64,000 nt of DNA from Herbidospora sakaeratensis (GTDB lineage: Bacteria; Actinomycetota; Actinomycetes; Streptosporangiales; Streptosporangiaceae), in assembly GCF_001570525.1 (NCBI RefSeq), contig NZ_BBXC01000010.1, forward strand, positions 434,001 through 498,000, in the 5' to 3' direction. The notes under the pieces were generated by a model. The model was not told where the DNA came from. It saw only the letters and a list, made by a program, of their open reading frames with translations, and did no database searches. A program made the translations under genes and the position numbers. Of this stretch, positions 17,867-26,022 are shown piece after piece; the first letter of the stretch is position 1; each line of letters opens with the position of its first letter.

Positions 17867-19240
17867 TCACGGCAGGTGGTGGCCGACGCCCCGCCGGTAG
17901 GACTCCTGGTCGCCGAAGTCGCCGGCCGTCAGCCACTCGCCGCCCGACAGGTCGACGGGGCAACCCGCCAGCTTGAGCCGGTGCGCCAGCCGGGTCCGGA
18001 ACAGCACGTCGTCGGCGACGGCCACCACGTCGCGGCCGTCGATGCCGCTGATCGGCCGCATCGCGCCGAACGTCAGCACGACCAGGTTCTTCGGCCGCAG
18101 CGCGAACGCCATGCCGAGCTCGACGAGCACGTTGGGCCGCGCCTGGGACACCTCGCGTTCGGGCCCGAAGTCGGGGTGCAGGCGGACCAGGTCGTCGGGC
18201 GTCATCAGCACCACGATCGCCTGGACGTACGGCAGCGCCTCCAGCAACACGGCGCCCGTCCGGGCGACCAGTGTCTCCCCCTCCAGCGGACGCAGGTCGA
18301 GCGCCCGCAGCAGCGTGAAGACGGCGTCGCGGGCCTGGAGGTCGCGGCCGTGCACGACGAACACGTCGCGGCCCCGCACCTCGGGCACGACGACGGCCGG
18401 GTCGATCGCGTCGTGCAGGTAACGCGCGTCGTCGTCGAGCCGTTCGGTCAGCGATCGGGCCAGGTCGGCGTCGTCGGCGAACGGGCCGCCCTGGAGCAGC
18501 AGCGGCGGCAGGTCGACCGACCGGAGCATGTTGCCGACGGCCGTCTCCACGGTGTGCCGCATCCGGCGGACGTCGGCGATGCGCCGCCCGGCGTCGAAGG
18601 TGCCGGGGATCGGCCGGCCGCCGCCCTCGCGGAGCCAGACGCCGAGCTCGTAGCGCATCTTGGCGGCGTGCAGGAGATAGCGGGCCAGCGGCGGGATCTC
18701 GTGCACGCCCCGGCCCCGGACGAAGGCGTCGGCGATCGGGGCGTCCTCGAAGGCGATGAGGAACCGGCGGGTCCGGCGGTAGTCGACATCTCCGCCGCGT
18801 TCCCAGACGGCCAGCCCGTCGGCGGTCGTCACCGGCCCGAGCCAGTGGGGCTCCGACTGGACGCCGCCGCCGTGGGCCAGGAAGAGCCGGGCCTCGCCGA
18901 GGAAGTCGCGGTGCGCGACCACCGCCGACCAGGTGGCGTCCCAGCTCTGCCAGTCGCCGCCGGTCAGCCCGAGCGACAACACCAGCACGTCGTGGTGGAC
19001 CCGCACGATCGCCTGGCAGTCGCCGCGCCCCGCGCCGGCGAGCGCGGCCTCGGCCCCGGGCGGGTAGCCCCGCGACGCGGGCACCTCGACGGGCAGGTCG
19101 AGGATCTTCTCGGTGAGGCCGAACGCCTTGCGGCACTCGGCCCACAGTTGGCGGAAGGCGGGGGCGCCTTCGAGGGTGGCGTACAGATGGACCACGAACT
19201 GCTGTTCGAGGGGCACCCGCCGGCGGGCGAAGTCGGTCAC
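17867..19240 (-). CDS. CATRA-like N-terminal domain fused to CAP12/Pycsar-type TIR-like domain
   Basis: 457 residues from GTG at 19240. The C-terminal third (about 300-430) is a PF10137-type TIR-like domain: 'RDVFVVHGRDLQARDAVFTL', 'ALPYVQAIVVLMTPDDLVRL', 'SQARPNVLVELGMAFALRPK', including the Glu in 'VLVELG' expected to act in NAD cleavage. The first about 230 residues resemble the CATRA (caspase/TPR-repeat-associated) domain of actinobacterial conflict systems: 'EQQFVVHLYATLEGAPAFRQ', 'CQAIVRVHHDVLVLSLGLTG', 'FLGEARLFLAHGGGVQSEPH', with a helical linker after it. It probably acts as a cytoplasmic NADase effector triggered through its N-terminus, perhaps in phage defence. The TIR call is firm; the CATRA call rests on recalled pattern. 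Confidence 0.75.
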   Translation of the reverse strand: MTDFARRRVPLEQQFVVHLYATLEGAPAFRQLWAECRKAFGLTEKILDLPVEVPASRGYPPGAEAALAGAGRGDCQAIVRVHHDVLVLSLGLTGGDWQSWDATWSAVVAHRDFLGEARLFLAHGGGVQSEPHWLGPVTTADGLAVWERGGDVDYRRTRRFLIAFEDAPIADAFVRGRGVHEIPPLARYLLHAAKMRYELGVWLREGGGRPIPGTFDAGRRIADVRRMRHTVETAVGNMLRSVDLPPLLLQGGPFADDADLARSLTERLDDDARYLHDAIDPAVVVPEVRGRDVFVVHGRDLQARDAVFTLLRALDLRPLEGETLVARTGAVLLEALPYVQAIVVLMTPDDLVRLHPDFGPEREVSQARPNVLVELGMAFALRPKNLVVLTFGAMRPISGIDGRDVVAVADDVLFRTRLAHRLKLAGCPVDLSGGEWLTAGDFGDQESYRRGVGHHLP

Positions 19241-19261
19241 AGTCTTTCGATCGGCGTGGGG

Positions 19262-20290
19262 CTACCCGGCGTTTCGCAGGGCCGCCTCGACCGCCTCCCG
19301 CACGCGGGCGTCCTCGCGCTCCCTGCGCCGCGTCTTCCGCCCGCGCATCAGCACGAACCAGCCGGCCACGATCGCGATCAGCGCGATCAGGAGGGCGAGC
19401 TGCGTCCACGGCAGCGCCCACGCGTCGGCGGTGGCCCGCACCGGGTCGAGCGAGGTGGTCGCGCCGGAGGCGTCGGTCAGCAGCGGCATCACGACCGTCG
19501 TCGCGGCCAGCCGGAACGCCGGCGCCACGCTCTTCACCGGGACCGACACCTGCCAGCTCTCGCCGGGCAGCAGTTCCGGCGAGCCCGCGATGTCGCCCGC
19601 GTCGGAGGACAACCAGCCGAACGGGCCGGCCACCGACATGGTCTGCTTGGCCGACAGGACCGCGTTGCCGGTGTTGTGGAGCGTGTAGCTGATGGTCGCG
19701 TCGCCCGCGCCGAACGGGTTGAAGGTGCCGGAGTAGCGCATCTTCACGTTCTCGACGGTCAGAGTGGGCTTGAGCGCGCCGCTGACGCGCAGCTTGACGC
19801 GGATGCCGAGCCGCCGGTCGACGTTGATGCCCTCGGCGGTGGACGCCTGGGTCAACGAGGTCAGGATGCCGCCCACGTAGTCGCCGGGCGGGGCGTTGCT
19901 GGGCACGTTCACCGAGAACGGCACCTTGGCCGACGCGCCGGGGGCGATCGTGACGGAGGCGCGGCCGGCGTGCACCCACGCGCCGACGCCGATCGACTTC
20001 TGGCCCTTGGCCAGCAGGTCGAGCCGGCCGGTGTCGGTGGTGTAGCCGTCGGCGGCGTACACGGTCAGGGTCAGCGGGGCCGTGCCGCGGTTGGCGACGA
20101 GCAGGCCGTCGTCCAGGCGGGCGCCGGGGTTGATCGAGTACGTGTAGCTGGAGCGGTCGGCGCCGAAGGCGTTGGCGTCGGTCCGGACCGTCCAGGCGAC
20201 GTCGCCGTCGTCGGCGAGCGCGGGGGCGGCCGGCAGCACGATGATCGCGCAGGCGGAGAACAGGGCCAGGGCGGTACGGAACAGGCGCAT
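19262..20290 (-). CDS. DUF916/WxL-interacting-like surface protein with C-terminal membrane anchor
   Basis: 342 residues from ATG at 20290 (GAGGA 7 nt upstream). Signal peptide ends near 'LPAAPALADDGD'. The ectodomain has two beta modules: 'SYTYSINPGARLDDGLLVAN' to 'SVNVPSNAPPGDYVGGILTS' (peptidoglycan-binding DUF916 type) and a second from 'LTVENVKMRYSGTFNPFGAG' (WxL-binding type). A transmembrane helix ('LALLIALIAIVAGWFVLMRG') and a long charged cytoplasmic tail close the protein. In Gram-positive WxL systems such proteins hold WxL proteins at the wall. The upstream gene on the same strand carries a WxL-like domain, supporting a partner role. Confidence 0.8.
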   Translation of the reverse strand: MRLFRTALALFSACAIIVLPAAPALADDGDVAWTVRTDANAFGADRSSYTYSINPGARLDDGLLVANRGTAPLTLTVYAADGYTTDTGRLDLLAKGQKSIGVGAWVHAGRASVTIAPGASAKVPFSVNVPSNAPPGDYVGGILTSLTQASTAEGINVDRRLGIRVKLRVSGALKPTLTVENVKMRYSGTFNPFGAGDATISYTLHNTGNAVLSAKQTMSVAGPFGWLSSDAGDIAGSPELLPGESWQVSVPVKSVAPAFRLAATTVVMPLLTDASGATTSLDPVRATADAWALPWTQLALLIALIAIVAGWFVLMRGRKTRRREREDARVREAVEAALRNAG

Positions 20291-20351
20291 CTCGAATCCT
20301 CGGACGAAAAGACGGGGTGAGCGCCCACCGGCGCCCACCCCGCGACTGCGA

Positions 20352-22295
20352 CTAGCTGGACAACGCGGTGATGGTCAGGGTGGCGCGGTAGCCACCGTTC
20401 TCCACGTCGCCGGGGATCTTCAGGGTCAGGTCGGCGCCGAGCTTGGCGACGCCCTTCGGGTGACCCTGGTCGGCCGAGCCGAGGCCGCGCGACTTCGCGA
20501 GGCCCTGGCCGTTGTCGTCGAACCCGGAGACGACCGGGTTGCCGGCGCGGGCGCCGGCGCCCGCCTCGACGACCTTCGGAGCCCAGCCCAGGTAGGAGCC
20601 GGCGAAGGTCTTGGCGCCGTCGCTGAAGTCGCTGACGCTGGCCGAGATCGACCAGGGGGCCTGCGAGCGGCGGTTGTCGGAGACGACGATCGGGTTGATC
20701 GAACCGGCGGCCTCGAAGTGGTCGCCGTTCTTCTCCTCGGCGGTGCCGAGGTCGACCAGGCCGTTGTAGCCGTCGATGGTCCAGCCGAACTCACCCGGGG
20801 CGGCGTTCGGCACGTCGACCGAGAGGGCCTGGCCCTCGCCGTTGTAGGGGTGCACGGTGACCTTGTCGACGGTGGAGCCGACCGGCTTGGCGGCCGGGTC
20901 GTTGTCGCAGGACACGCCCTTCTCGACGGCCGCGTTCGGGGCCGCGCAGGTGCCGCTGCGGAGGTTCTCCACGACGAGCTTGTCCTTGCGGACGCCGACC
21001 TTGACGTAGGTCCGGACGTGCTCCTGGTTCTGCACGGAGTTGTACCAGTACGTCGAGGGGTTCAGCGGGTCGGGGCCGTTGCCGGCGCCCGAGCTGGGCT
21101 GGTCGGTCTTCGGCGCGGAGATGTCGTAGTACTTCGACCCGGAAGCGGAGTTCGAGGTGATGTACAGCACTCCGCCGGGGCCGGCCGTGACGTCGGCCGC
21201 GCCGGGCTGCTCGTCGGGGTTGGCCTTCTCGCTGTTCTTGATCAGGTACGACCGCGAGTAGCTGTGGTCGTGACCCTGCAGCACCAGGTCCACGCCGAGG
21301 CTGGAGAATGCGGTCGGGAAGTCGACCCGCCGCACCTTGGCGTCTCCGTCCTGGGCGTGCGCGGCCGGCGAGTAGATCGCGTGGTGGAAGACGAGCACCT
21401 TCCACTTCGCCTCGTTGCCGTGCTGGTTGATGACGTCGGTCACGTACTTCACGTGGGCCGCGTCACCGCCGCCGCCCTGGGAGGTGGCGTAGCTGTTGCT
21501 GTTGATGTCGATGAACAGGACGTCCTTGTAGACGAACCAGTAGTTCCCGCCGGACGTGTTCGACGCGGGGTTGCCGTTGCCGTAGAGCGGGCCCGAGCGG
21601 TCCGTGTTGGGCACGGTGAAGTGCTGCTCGTACGCCTTGCTGCCGACGTCGTGGTTGCCGATGGTGGCCACCCACGGGTACTGGCGCAGACCGTCGGGCG
21701 CGAGGAACGCGTCCCACTGGGTCTCGGTGCCGGCGGTCTCGACCTGGTCGCCGCCCGAGACGAGGAGCTCGGCGTCGGGGTTGGCGGCGGTCGCGACGTT
21801 CACGGTGTCGACCCAGCCGGCCTGGTCCTTGGCGACGTCGCCGGAGGAGCCGATCTGCGGGTCGCCGAAGAACAGGAAGTCGTAGTCGCCCTCGAAACTC
21901 TGCGTCTTGAACGCGTAGACGGGCGACCAGTTGTCGTCGGTGCCCACCCGGTACGAGTAGGCGGTCGACTCCCGCAGGTTGGTGATGGTGGCGTGCCGGT
22001 TGAACTTGCCACCCGAAATGTTCGCCCCGCCGACGGCGTCGAAGGTGGCGGGGTTGGCCGGGAACTCGCCGTTGACGACCTGCTCGGTCGGCACGACCTG
22101 CACCTTCTGCGCAGTGTCGGCCGAGGAGTACCAGGTCACGGTCCGCTGGGCCTGGTCGGCGCCGACGCCCAGCACGATGCCGGTGAGCGTGGCGGCGTCC
22201 GCGGCGGCCGCGGGCACCGTGGCGCTGCTCAGGGCCACAGCCAGGCCCAGGAGCGCCGCGGTGGCGCCAGTGGCCACTCGTGTCACTAATGTCAT
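20352..22295 (-). CDS. Secreted purple-acid-phosphatase-like metallophosphoesterase with C-terminal WxL-like domain
   Basis: 647 residues from ATG at 22295 (AAGGA 7 nt upstream). Signal peptide to about residue 33 ('SSATVPAAAADAATLTG'), then a fibronectin-like purple-acid-phosphatase N-domain ('VTWYSSADTAQKVQVVPTEQ'). The calcineurin-like metallophosphoesterase domain has the metal ligands in order: 'FFGDPQIG', 'VSGGDQVE', 'TIGNHDVG', 'VFHHAIYS' and 'LQGHDHSYSR'. The last about 160 residues read as a WxL domain ('FGWTIDGYNGLVDLGTAEEK', 'SDFSDGAKTFAGSYLGW', 'NGGYRATLTITALSS'). It probably releases phosphate at the cell surface. It heads a unit with the DUF916-like partner 61 bp downstream. Confidence 0.87.
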   Translation of the reverse strand: MTLVTRVATGATAALLGLAVALSSATVPAAAADAATLTGIVLGVGADQAQRTVTWYSSADTAQKVQVVPTEQVVNGEFPANPATFDAVGGANISGGKFNRHATITNLRESTAYSYRVGTDDNWSPVYAFKTQSFEGDYDFLFFGDPQIGSSGDVAKDQAGWVDTVNVATAANPDAELLVSGGDQVETAGTETQWDAFLAPDGLRQYPWVATIGNHDVGSKAYEQHFTVPNTDRSGPLYGNGNPASNTSGGNYWFVYKDVLFIDINSNSYATSQGGGGDAAHVKYVTDVINQHGNEAKWKVLVFHHAIYSPAAHAQDGDAKVRRVDFPTAFSSLGVDLVLQGHDHSYSRSYLIKNSEKANPDEQPGAADVTAGPGGVLYITSNSASGSKYYDISAPKTDQPSSGAGNGPDPLNPSTYWYNSVQNQEHVRTYVKVGVRKDKLVVENLRSGTCAAPNAAVEKGVSCDNDPAAKPVGSTVDKVTVHPYNGEGQALSVDVPNAAPGEFGWTIDGYNGLVDLGTAEEKNGDHFEAAGSINPIVVSDNRRSQAPWSISASVSDFSDGAKTFAGSYLGWAPKVVEAGAGARAGNPVVSGFDDNGQGLAKSRGLGSADQGHPKGVAKLGADLTLKIPGDVENGGYRATLTITALSS

Positions 22296-22384
22296 TGCTT
22301 GTTCCTTATGTCGCAAAATGTTGCACAAGCGGCAAGAATGGTGCCGCTGTCCGGTTAACCGATCATTACGGCTGACTTGCGGGG

Positions 22385-23566
22385 TTATGGACTGTTCCAG
22401 AAGGTCCGCTCGACGAACCAGATCAGGCCCATGACCGCCACGCCCGCCGCGACCAGCCCCGTCGTCCAGCGCTCGGCCACCGGCGACCGGCGGCGCAGCA
22501 GGGCGAGCGCGGGGAAGATCAGCACGATGAGGCCCAGCTGAACGGCCTCGATGCCGACGTTGAAGACCAGCAGCGACCAGAGCAGCGTCCACGACCACGC
22601 CTCCTGGATGCCGAGCGCGCCGGCGAACCCGAGCCCGTGCACCAGCCCGAACAGGAACACCACGGCGAGTCGGGTGGCCCCGGAACGATCCAGGCGGTCG
22701 CCGAGCACGGCCGGACGCCGGAGCTGCCACAGGTGCCAGGCCGCGACGACGGCGATCGACAGGGCGATGACCGGCTCGACCAGGCTCGCCGGAACCGACA
22801 CGAGCCCGAGGGCGGCCAGCAGGAACGTCACCGAGTGGGCCAGCGTGAAGCTGGTCGCGACCAGCACGACCTCGCGCAGCCGCCGCGACCCGGCGATCAG
22901 GGCCAGCAGGAACAGCACGTGGTCGAGGCCGAACAGCAGATGCTCGGCGCCCAGCAGGAAGAACTCCGCGAACCGCGCGTACCAGGGCAGCGCCGTCGAG
23001 AACGACGGGTTGGCCGCGTCGAGGGCCGCGCTGCCGGAGATGCCGCCGAGCTCGTAGGTGACGATCGTCTTGGTGTCCTTGACGAAAGTCTCCGCGTCGG
23101 GGAACAGGGTGCTGCGCACCTCGTGCTCGCCCGCCTCGGGGCAGGCCCAGTCGAGCAGCAGGGCCGCGTACGGCACCCCCTCGCGCCCGCCGATCGAGAA
23201 GCCGCCCGACCTGGCCGGTGCGCAGGGCGCGCCCTCGGCGGTGACCGCGAAGCGTTTGGTCACGTAGGCGACGGCGGTGTCGGCGAACCGGTCGAGCGCC
23301 GCGGCCTGGGCCGCCCCGTCGTGCGATTCGAAGGCGGCGGTGCCGTCCTGGAACAGGGCGTCGTTCCGCTCCGCGTCGGCGGCGGAGACGACGAAGAGGT
23401 CGTACTCGAGCTCCAGCTTGGTGCGGATGTGGCCGGCCTCCCCGGCGGTGACGTCGACGTAGACGGTCGAGGTGAACCCGTGGGCGGCGGCCGGAGCGAC
23501 GCAGCTCAGCAGGGTGAGGGCCGCCGCGACGAGCCCGAGGGCGATCCGGCGGACGGGATGGGACAT
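22385..23566 (-). CDS. HupE/UreJ-like membrane protein with N-terminal extracellular domain
   Basis: 393 residues from ATG at 23566 (TAGGAG 7 nt upstream). Signal peptide ends 'CVAPAAAHGFTST'. The first half is an extracellular beta-rich domain with two cysteines ('GAPCAPARSG', 'LLDWACPEAGE'). The second half holds about six helices with the HupE/UreJ_2 signature 'AEHLLFGLDHVLFLLALIAG', then 'ATSFTLAHSVTFLLAALG' and 'FLFGLVHGLGFAGALG', with conserved His and Asp residues suited to metal binding. Relatives are linked to nickel, cobalt or copper handling. It precedes the metallophosphatase on the same strand by 89 bp and may serve its metal supply, which is inference. Confidence 0.82.
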   Translation of the reverse strand: MSHPVRRIALGLVAAALTLLSCVAPAAAHGFTSTVYVDVTAGEAGHIRTKLELEYDLFVVSAADAERNDALFQDGTAAFESHDGAAQAAALDRFADTAVAYVTKRFAVTAEGAPCAPARSGGFSIGGREGVPYAALLLDWACPEAGEHEVRSTLFPDAETFVKDTKTIVTYELGGISGSAALDAANPSFSTALPWYARFAEFFLLGAEHLLFGLDHVLFLLALIAGSRRLREVVLVATSFTLAHSVTFLLAALGLVSVPASLVEPVIALSIAVVAAWHLWQLRRPAVLGDRLDRSGATRLAVVFLFGLVHGLGFAGALGIQEAWSWTLLWSLLVFNVGIEAVQLGLIVLIFPALALLRRRSPVAERWTTGLVAAGVAVMGLIWFVERTFWNSP

Positions 23567-23727
23567 GGGACTCCTAACGTGACGAGAGAGCACATTCCTC
23601 GCCATGTGTGAACAGGAGTCGAACGGATCGCTAAATAACCGCAGAACCACCCTGACAACTACAAAACGGAAAAACGGGATAGCAGGATGTACGCGCACCA
23701 CCCGTACCACCCCGGAGGACGATCGTC

Positions 23728-24366
23728 TTGCTCCGCATCGCCGCCCTGGCGGCCGTACTGCTGCTGCTGACCGGATGCGGCGCAGACTGGTCCGAACCCC
23801 ACCCCGCGCCCAGCGCGATCGGCGCGCTGGGCCCGGGGTTCTTCTCCGCGCACCCCCGCCCCGAGGCGACCATCACCCCGTCGCCCGGCTCGTGGGACGC
23901 CGTCCGCCCCTCCGACGGCTACCGCGTCGTCCTGGTCGCCTCCGGCTCCGACGCCCCCACGAAGAACCTGGTCGCGGCCGTCGAGGACTGGGCCGGCGAG
24001 GTGGACGCCGACCTGCGGACCGTCGAGATCACCCATCCGCACGACCTGGTCCCCGGCCTCACCCGGGCGCTCGACCTGAAGCCCGACCTCATCGTCAGCG
24101 CGGGCAACGACCTCATCGACCCGATGGCCCTGGTGACCGCGAGCCACCTGTCGCAGCAGTTCCTCGTCATCGGCGCCGAACTCGCCGAGCCCACCCACAA
24201 CGTGACCTCGGTCGACTGGCCGGGGGCCTCGTTCCGCGGGGAGGGGCTGGGGGCGTCGTCGACGTACGACCCGGGGTCGTTCACCCCGGAGAGGTGCGCG
24301 TCGGCGATCAGGGCGGGCGTGGCGGCCGTGCTCAACGGGCTGACGGGAATCGTCGTCTGGCTCTGA
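23728..24366 (+). CDS. Lipoprotein, BMP/periplasmic-binding-like fold
   Basis: 212 residues from TTG at 23728, favoured by GGAGGAC 7-8 nt upstream. A lipobox LLTGC places the mature N-terminal Cys at residue 17. The remainder reads like one lobe of a BMP-type substrate-binding protein: 'GYRVVLVASGSDAPTKNLVA', 'LKPDLIVSAGNDLIDPMALV', 'LSQQFLVIGAELAEPTHNVT'. At 212 residues it is shorter than the family norm (about 330), so it may be a stand-alone lobe or a degenerate relative. No transporter genes lie beside it. Confidence 0.65.
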   Translation: MLRIAALAAVLLLLTGCGADWSEPHPAPSAIGALGPGFFSAHPRPEATITPSPGSWDAVRPSDGYRVVLVASGSDAPTKNLVAAVEDWAGEVDADLRTVEITHPHDLVPGLTRALDLKPDLIVSAGNDLIDPMALVTASHLSQQFLVIGAELAEPTHNVTSVDWPGASFRGEGLGASSTYDPGSFTPERCASAIRAGVAAVLNGLTGIVVWL

Positions 24367-24458
24367 ATCACATGGGGGGTTAACTCCCTGTCGGCCGAAT
24401 CGGCGCCGGAAATAATCTCTGGTTCTGTCAGCGATTCAGCCGATTAACGGGAGGAAGC

Positions 24459-25157
24459 ATGGAGTTCGTCCTCGGCCTTCTCCAGGCGATGATCCTCATC
24501 GGCGTCGAAGAACTACGGAACCGCTATTTCGCGGACACCTCCGAGCCCATCGACCTTTCCACCGGCCCGGTGCACGGTGAGCTGCACGCCACATTCGTGG
24601 CGGCCAGGGAACAACGGCCGTTGATGGTGATGGTCGGCCTCGTCCGCGGGGACTCGTGGCGGTTCAGCGTGCCGATGAAATACGGCGACCGGCTGCGGCT
24701 GCGGCTGGAAAGAGGCGTTTACCAGGTCACCGCTCTGTTCTTCGCGGAGGCGCCCGAGAACAGGGCGCTCACGCTGGTGGCCATCGCCCGCCACGAGATC
24801 AGGATCCTCTCCGACGGGCCGGAGAAGTTCGTGGTCAGAGGGCAGGCGGTCGACGACGCGGAGCGGGCCGAGATCGAGAGCGCGGTGCGATCCCCGGCGG
24901 AACCCGCCCGCCTGCCCGTGGTGACGGCGCGCGCCTCGTTCGCGCCGTCGATCGAAATCCTGAGCGCGCCGATCTGCGATTTCCGAGCGGAATCCGGAGA
25001 ACGTTGCGCCGTGCCCGTTCAGGAATCGCGAACCAATGGCCGGAGATGCCCCCGTCACGCCGACGGAGACGCCGAATTCGGCATCATCGCCTGGGCCGGA
25101 CACCACCCGTCCGACAATCTCTCATTGGAAGAACGATGGACGACAAGATCCTGGTGA
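24459..25157 (+). CDS. First gene of ubiquitin-like operon; unknown beta-rich protein with C-terminal Cys3His motif
   Basis: 232 residues from ATG at 24459 (GGGAGGAAGC just upstream). A hydrophobic N-terminus ('MEFVLGLLQAMILIGVEELR') precedes a beta-rich domain ('LMVMVGLVRGDSWRFSVPMK', 'LRLRLERGVYQVTALFFAEA'). The C-terminus carries a likely metal site, C-x9-C-x13-C-x2-H (ICDF...GERC...RRCPRH), followed by 'DAEFGIIAWAGHHPSD'. Both elements recur in the 82-residue protein encoded at 26951, in swapped order. The gene overlaps the Ubl gene by 22 nt. No known family was recognised; its location argues for a role in the Ubl pathway, perhaps as target or adaptor. Confidence 0.7.
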   Translation: MEFVLGLLQAMILIGVEELRNRYFADTSEPIDLSTGPVHGELHATFVAAREQRPLMVMVGLVRGDSWRFSVPMKYGDRLRLRLERGVYQVTALFFAEAPENRALTLVAIARHEIRILSDGPEKFVVRGQAVDDAERAEIESAVRSPAEPARLPVVTARASFAPSIEILSAPICDFRAESGERCAVPVQESRTNGRRCPRHADGDAEFGIIAWAGHHPSDNLSLEERWTTRSW

Positions 25158-25408
25158 ACCTCATCCACCCGACGGATGCGACGCAGATCCTCTCGGTGAA
25201 GGTGCCCCGCGGTTCCACGACCACGTGGCTCGTCGCCCAGATGATCGACGCGGGATTCATTCCGCCGCCCGGCCAGTCGGGTCAGTACAAACTCATGGAC
25301 ACCCGGTCGTCCCTCCAGATGAACGACGGCCAGACCCTCGGCGCCGCCGGCGTCGTCGACGGCGGGAACATCCGGGTGATGCACTCGACGAGCGGGGCGG
25401 CGTCATGA
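25136..25408 (+). CDS. Ubiquitin-like protein (YukD/EsaB-like beta-grasp)
   Basis: 90 residues from ATG at 25136. It reads as a single beta-grasp domain: 'DKILVNLIHPTDATQILSVK', then a helix 'TTTWLVAQMIDAGFIPPP', then 'GQYKLMDTRSSLQMNDGQTL' and 'VVDGGNIRVMHS'. The C-terminus is TSGAAS with no terminal diglycine, though an internal GG lies about 14 residues before the end. It is followed at once by E2-like, JAB and E1-like genes, the signature of bacterial Ub-like conjugation loci. It overlaps the gene on each side, so all are co-translated. Confidence 0.85.
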   Translation: MDDKILVNLIHPTDATQILSVKVPRGSTTTWLVAQMIDAGFIPPPGQSGQYKLMDTRSSLQMNDGQTLGAAGVVDGGNIRVMHSTSGAAS

Positions 25409-26016
25409 AGCCCGCCGAACTGGTCGAGCGCAGGCGCTTCGACCACCGGGTCGTCTCCGGCATGAGCGGCGACCTGTTCGACTTCGCGGCCTACCGCACC
25501 TCCGCCGACCTCCAGGCGTCCCGTGATCCGGTCGTCACGACCGAGGACGCCGGGGAGGCCAGCAAGTACCGCATGACCCTGCGGGTGCCCACCCTCATCG
25601 CCGCCGGGGAGTTCCGCGCCGAGACCGTCTTCGGGGTCGACCTCGACGTCCGCGACTACCCGCTCGCCGAGCCGCTCACCTGGGTCATCTCCGACCCCGT
25701 GCCGTGGTCGCCGCACTTCCAGAAGGGCAGCCCGATCTGCATCGGGGCGGAGTTCTGGACCGCGCGCAAAGGGCACGTGACCCTCGGCGACCTGGTCGTC
25801 CACGTCGCCCGGCTGCTCAACTGGGACGAGAAGGGCCGAGGCGGCGGCTACGTCGGCTGGAACGGCGAGGCGATCAAGTACCACGCCGCCCACTACCGGG
25901 GCCGGCCGCTGAACCCCGGCCTCCGCTACCCGGCGCTGCCCGCCTGGTTGCTGGGGGCCCCGGCCGAGCCGGCCCCGGCGTTCGAGATCGTCGAGCGCCG
26001 CCGGCTGGATCGGTAG
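25405..26016 (+). CDS. E2-like ubiquitin-conjugating enzyme (bacterial)
   Basis: 203 residues; ATG at 25405 overlaps the Ubl stop (ATGA). The UBC-like fold is suggested by 'YRMTLRVPTLIAAGEFRAET', a central beta meander with 'YPLAEPLTWVISDPVPWSPH', and the active-site segment 'HFQKGSPICIGAEFW', in which Cys112 is the expected thioester residue. It is followed by 'VTLGDLVVHVARLLNWDEKG', like the helix after the E2 active site. Bacterial E2s of Iyer/Burroughs/Aravind-type Ub loci share this short form without a canonical HPN. It should accept the Ubl from the E1 at 27196. Confidence 0.82.
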   Translation: MKPAELVERRRFDHRVVSGMSGDLFDFAAYRTSADLQASRDPVVTTEDAGEASKYRMTLRVPTLIAAGEFRAETVFGVDLDVRDYPLAEPLTWVISDPVPWSPHFQKGSPICIGAEFWTARKGHVTLGDLVVHVARLLNWDEKGRGGGYVGWNGEAIKYHAAHYRGRPLNPGLRYPALPAWLLGAPAEPAPAFEIVERRRLDR

Positions 26017-26022
26017 GGCGCC

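Noticed and set aside
23728-24366. Lipoprotein as part of the ubiquitin-like operon
   Set aside because: A 92-bp gap separates it from the next gene, which has its own strong ribosome binding site, and its fold has no link to Ubl pathways.
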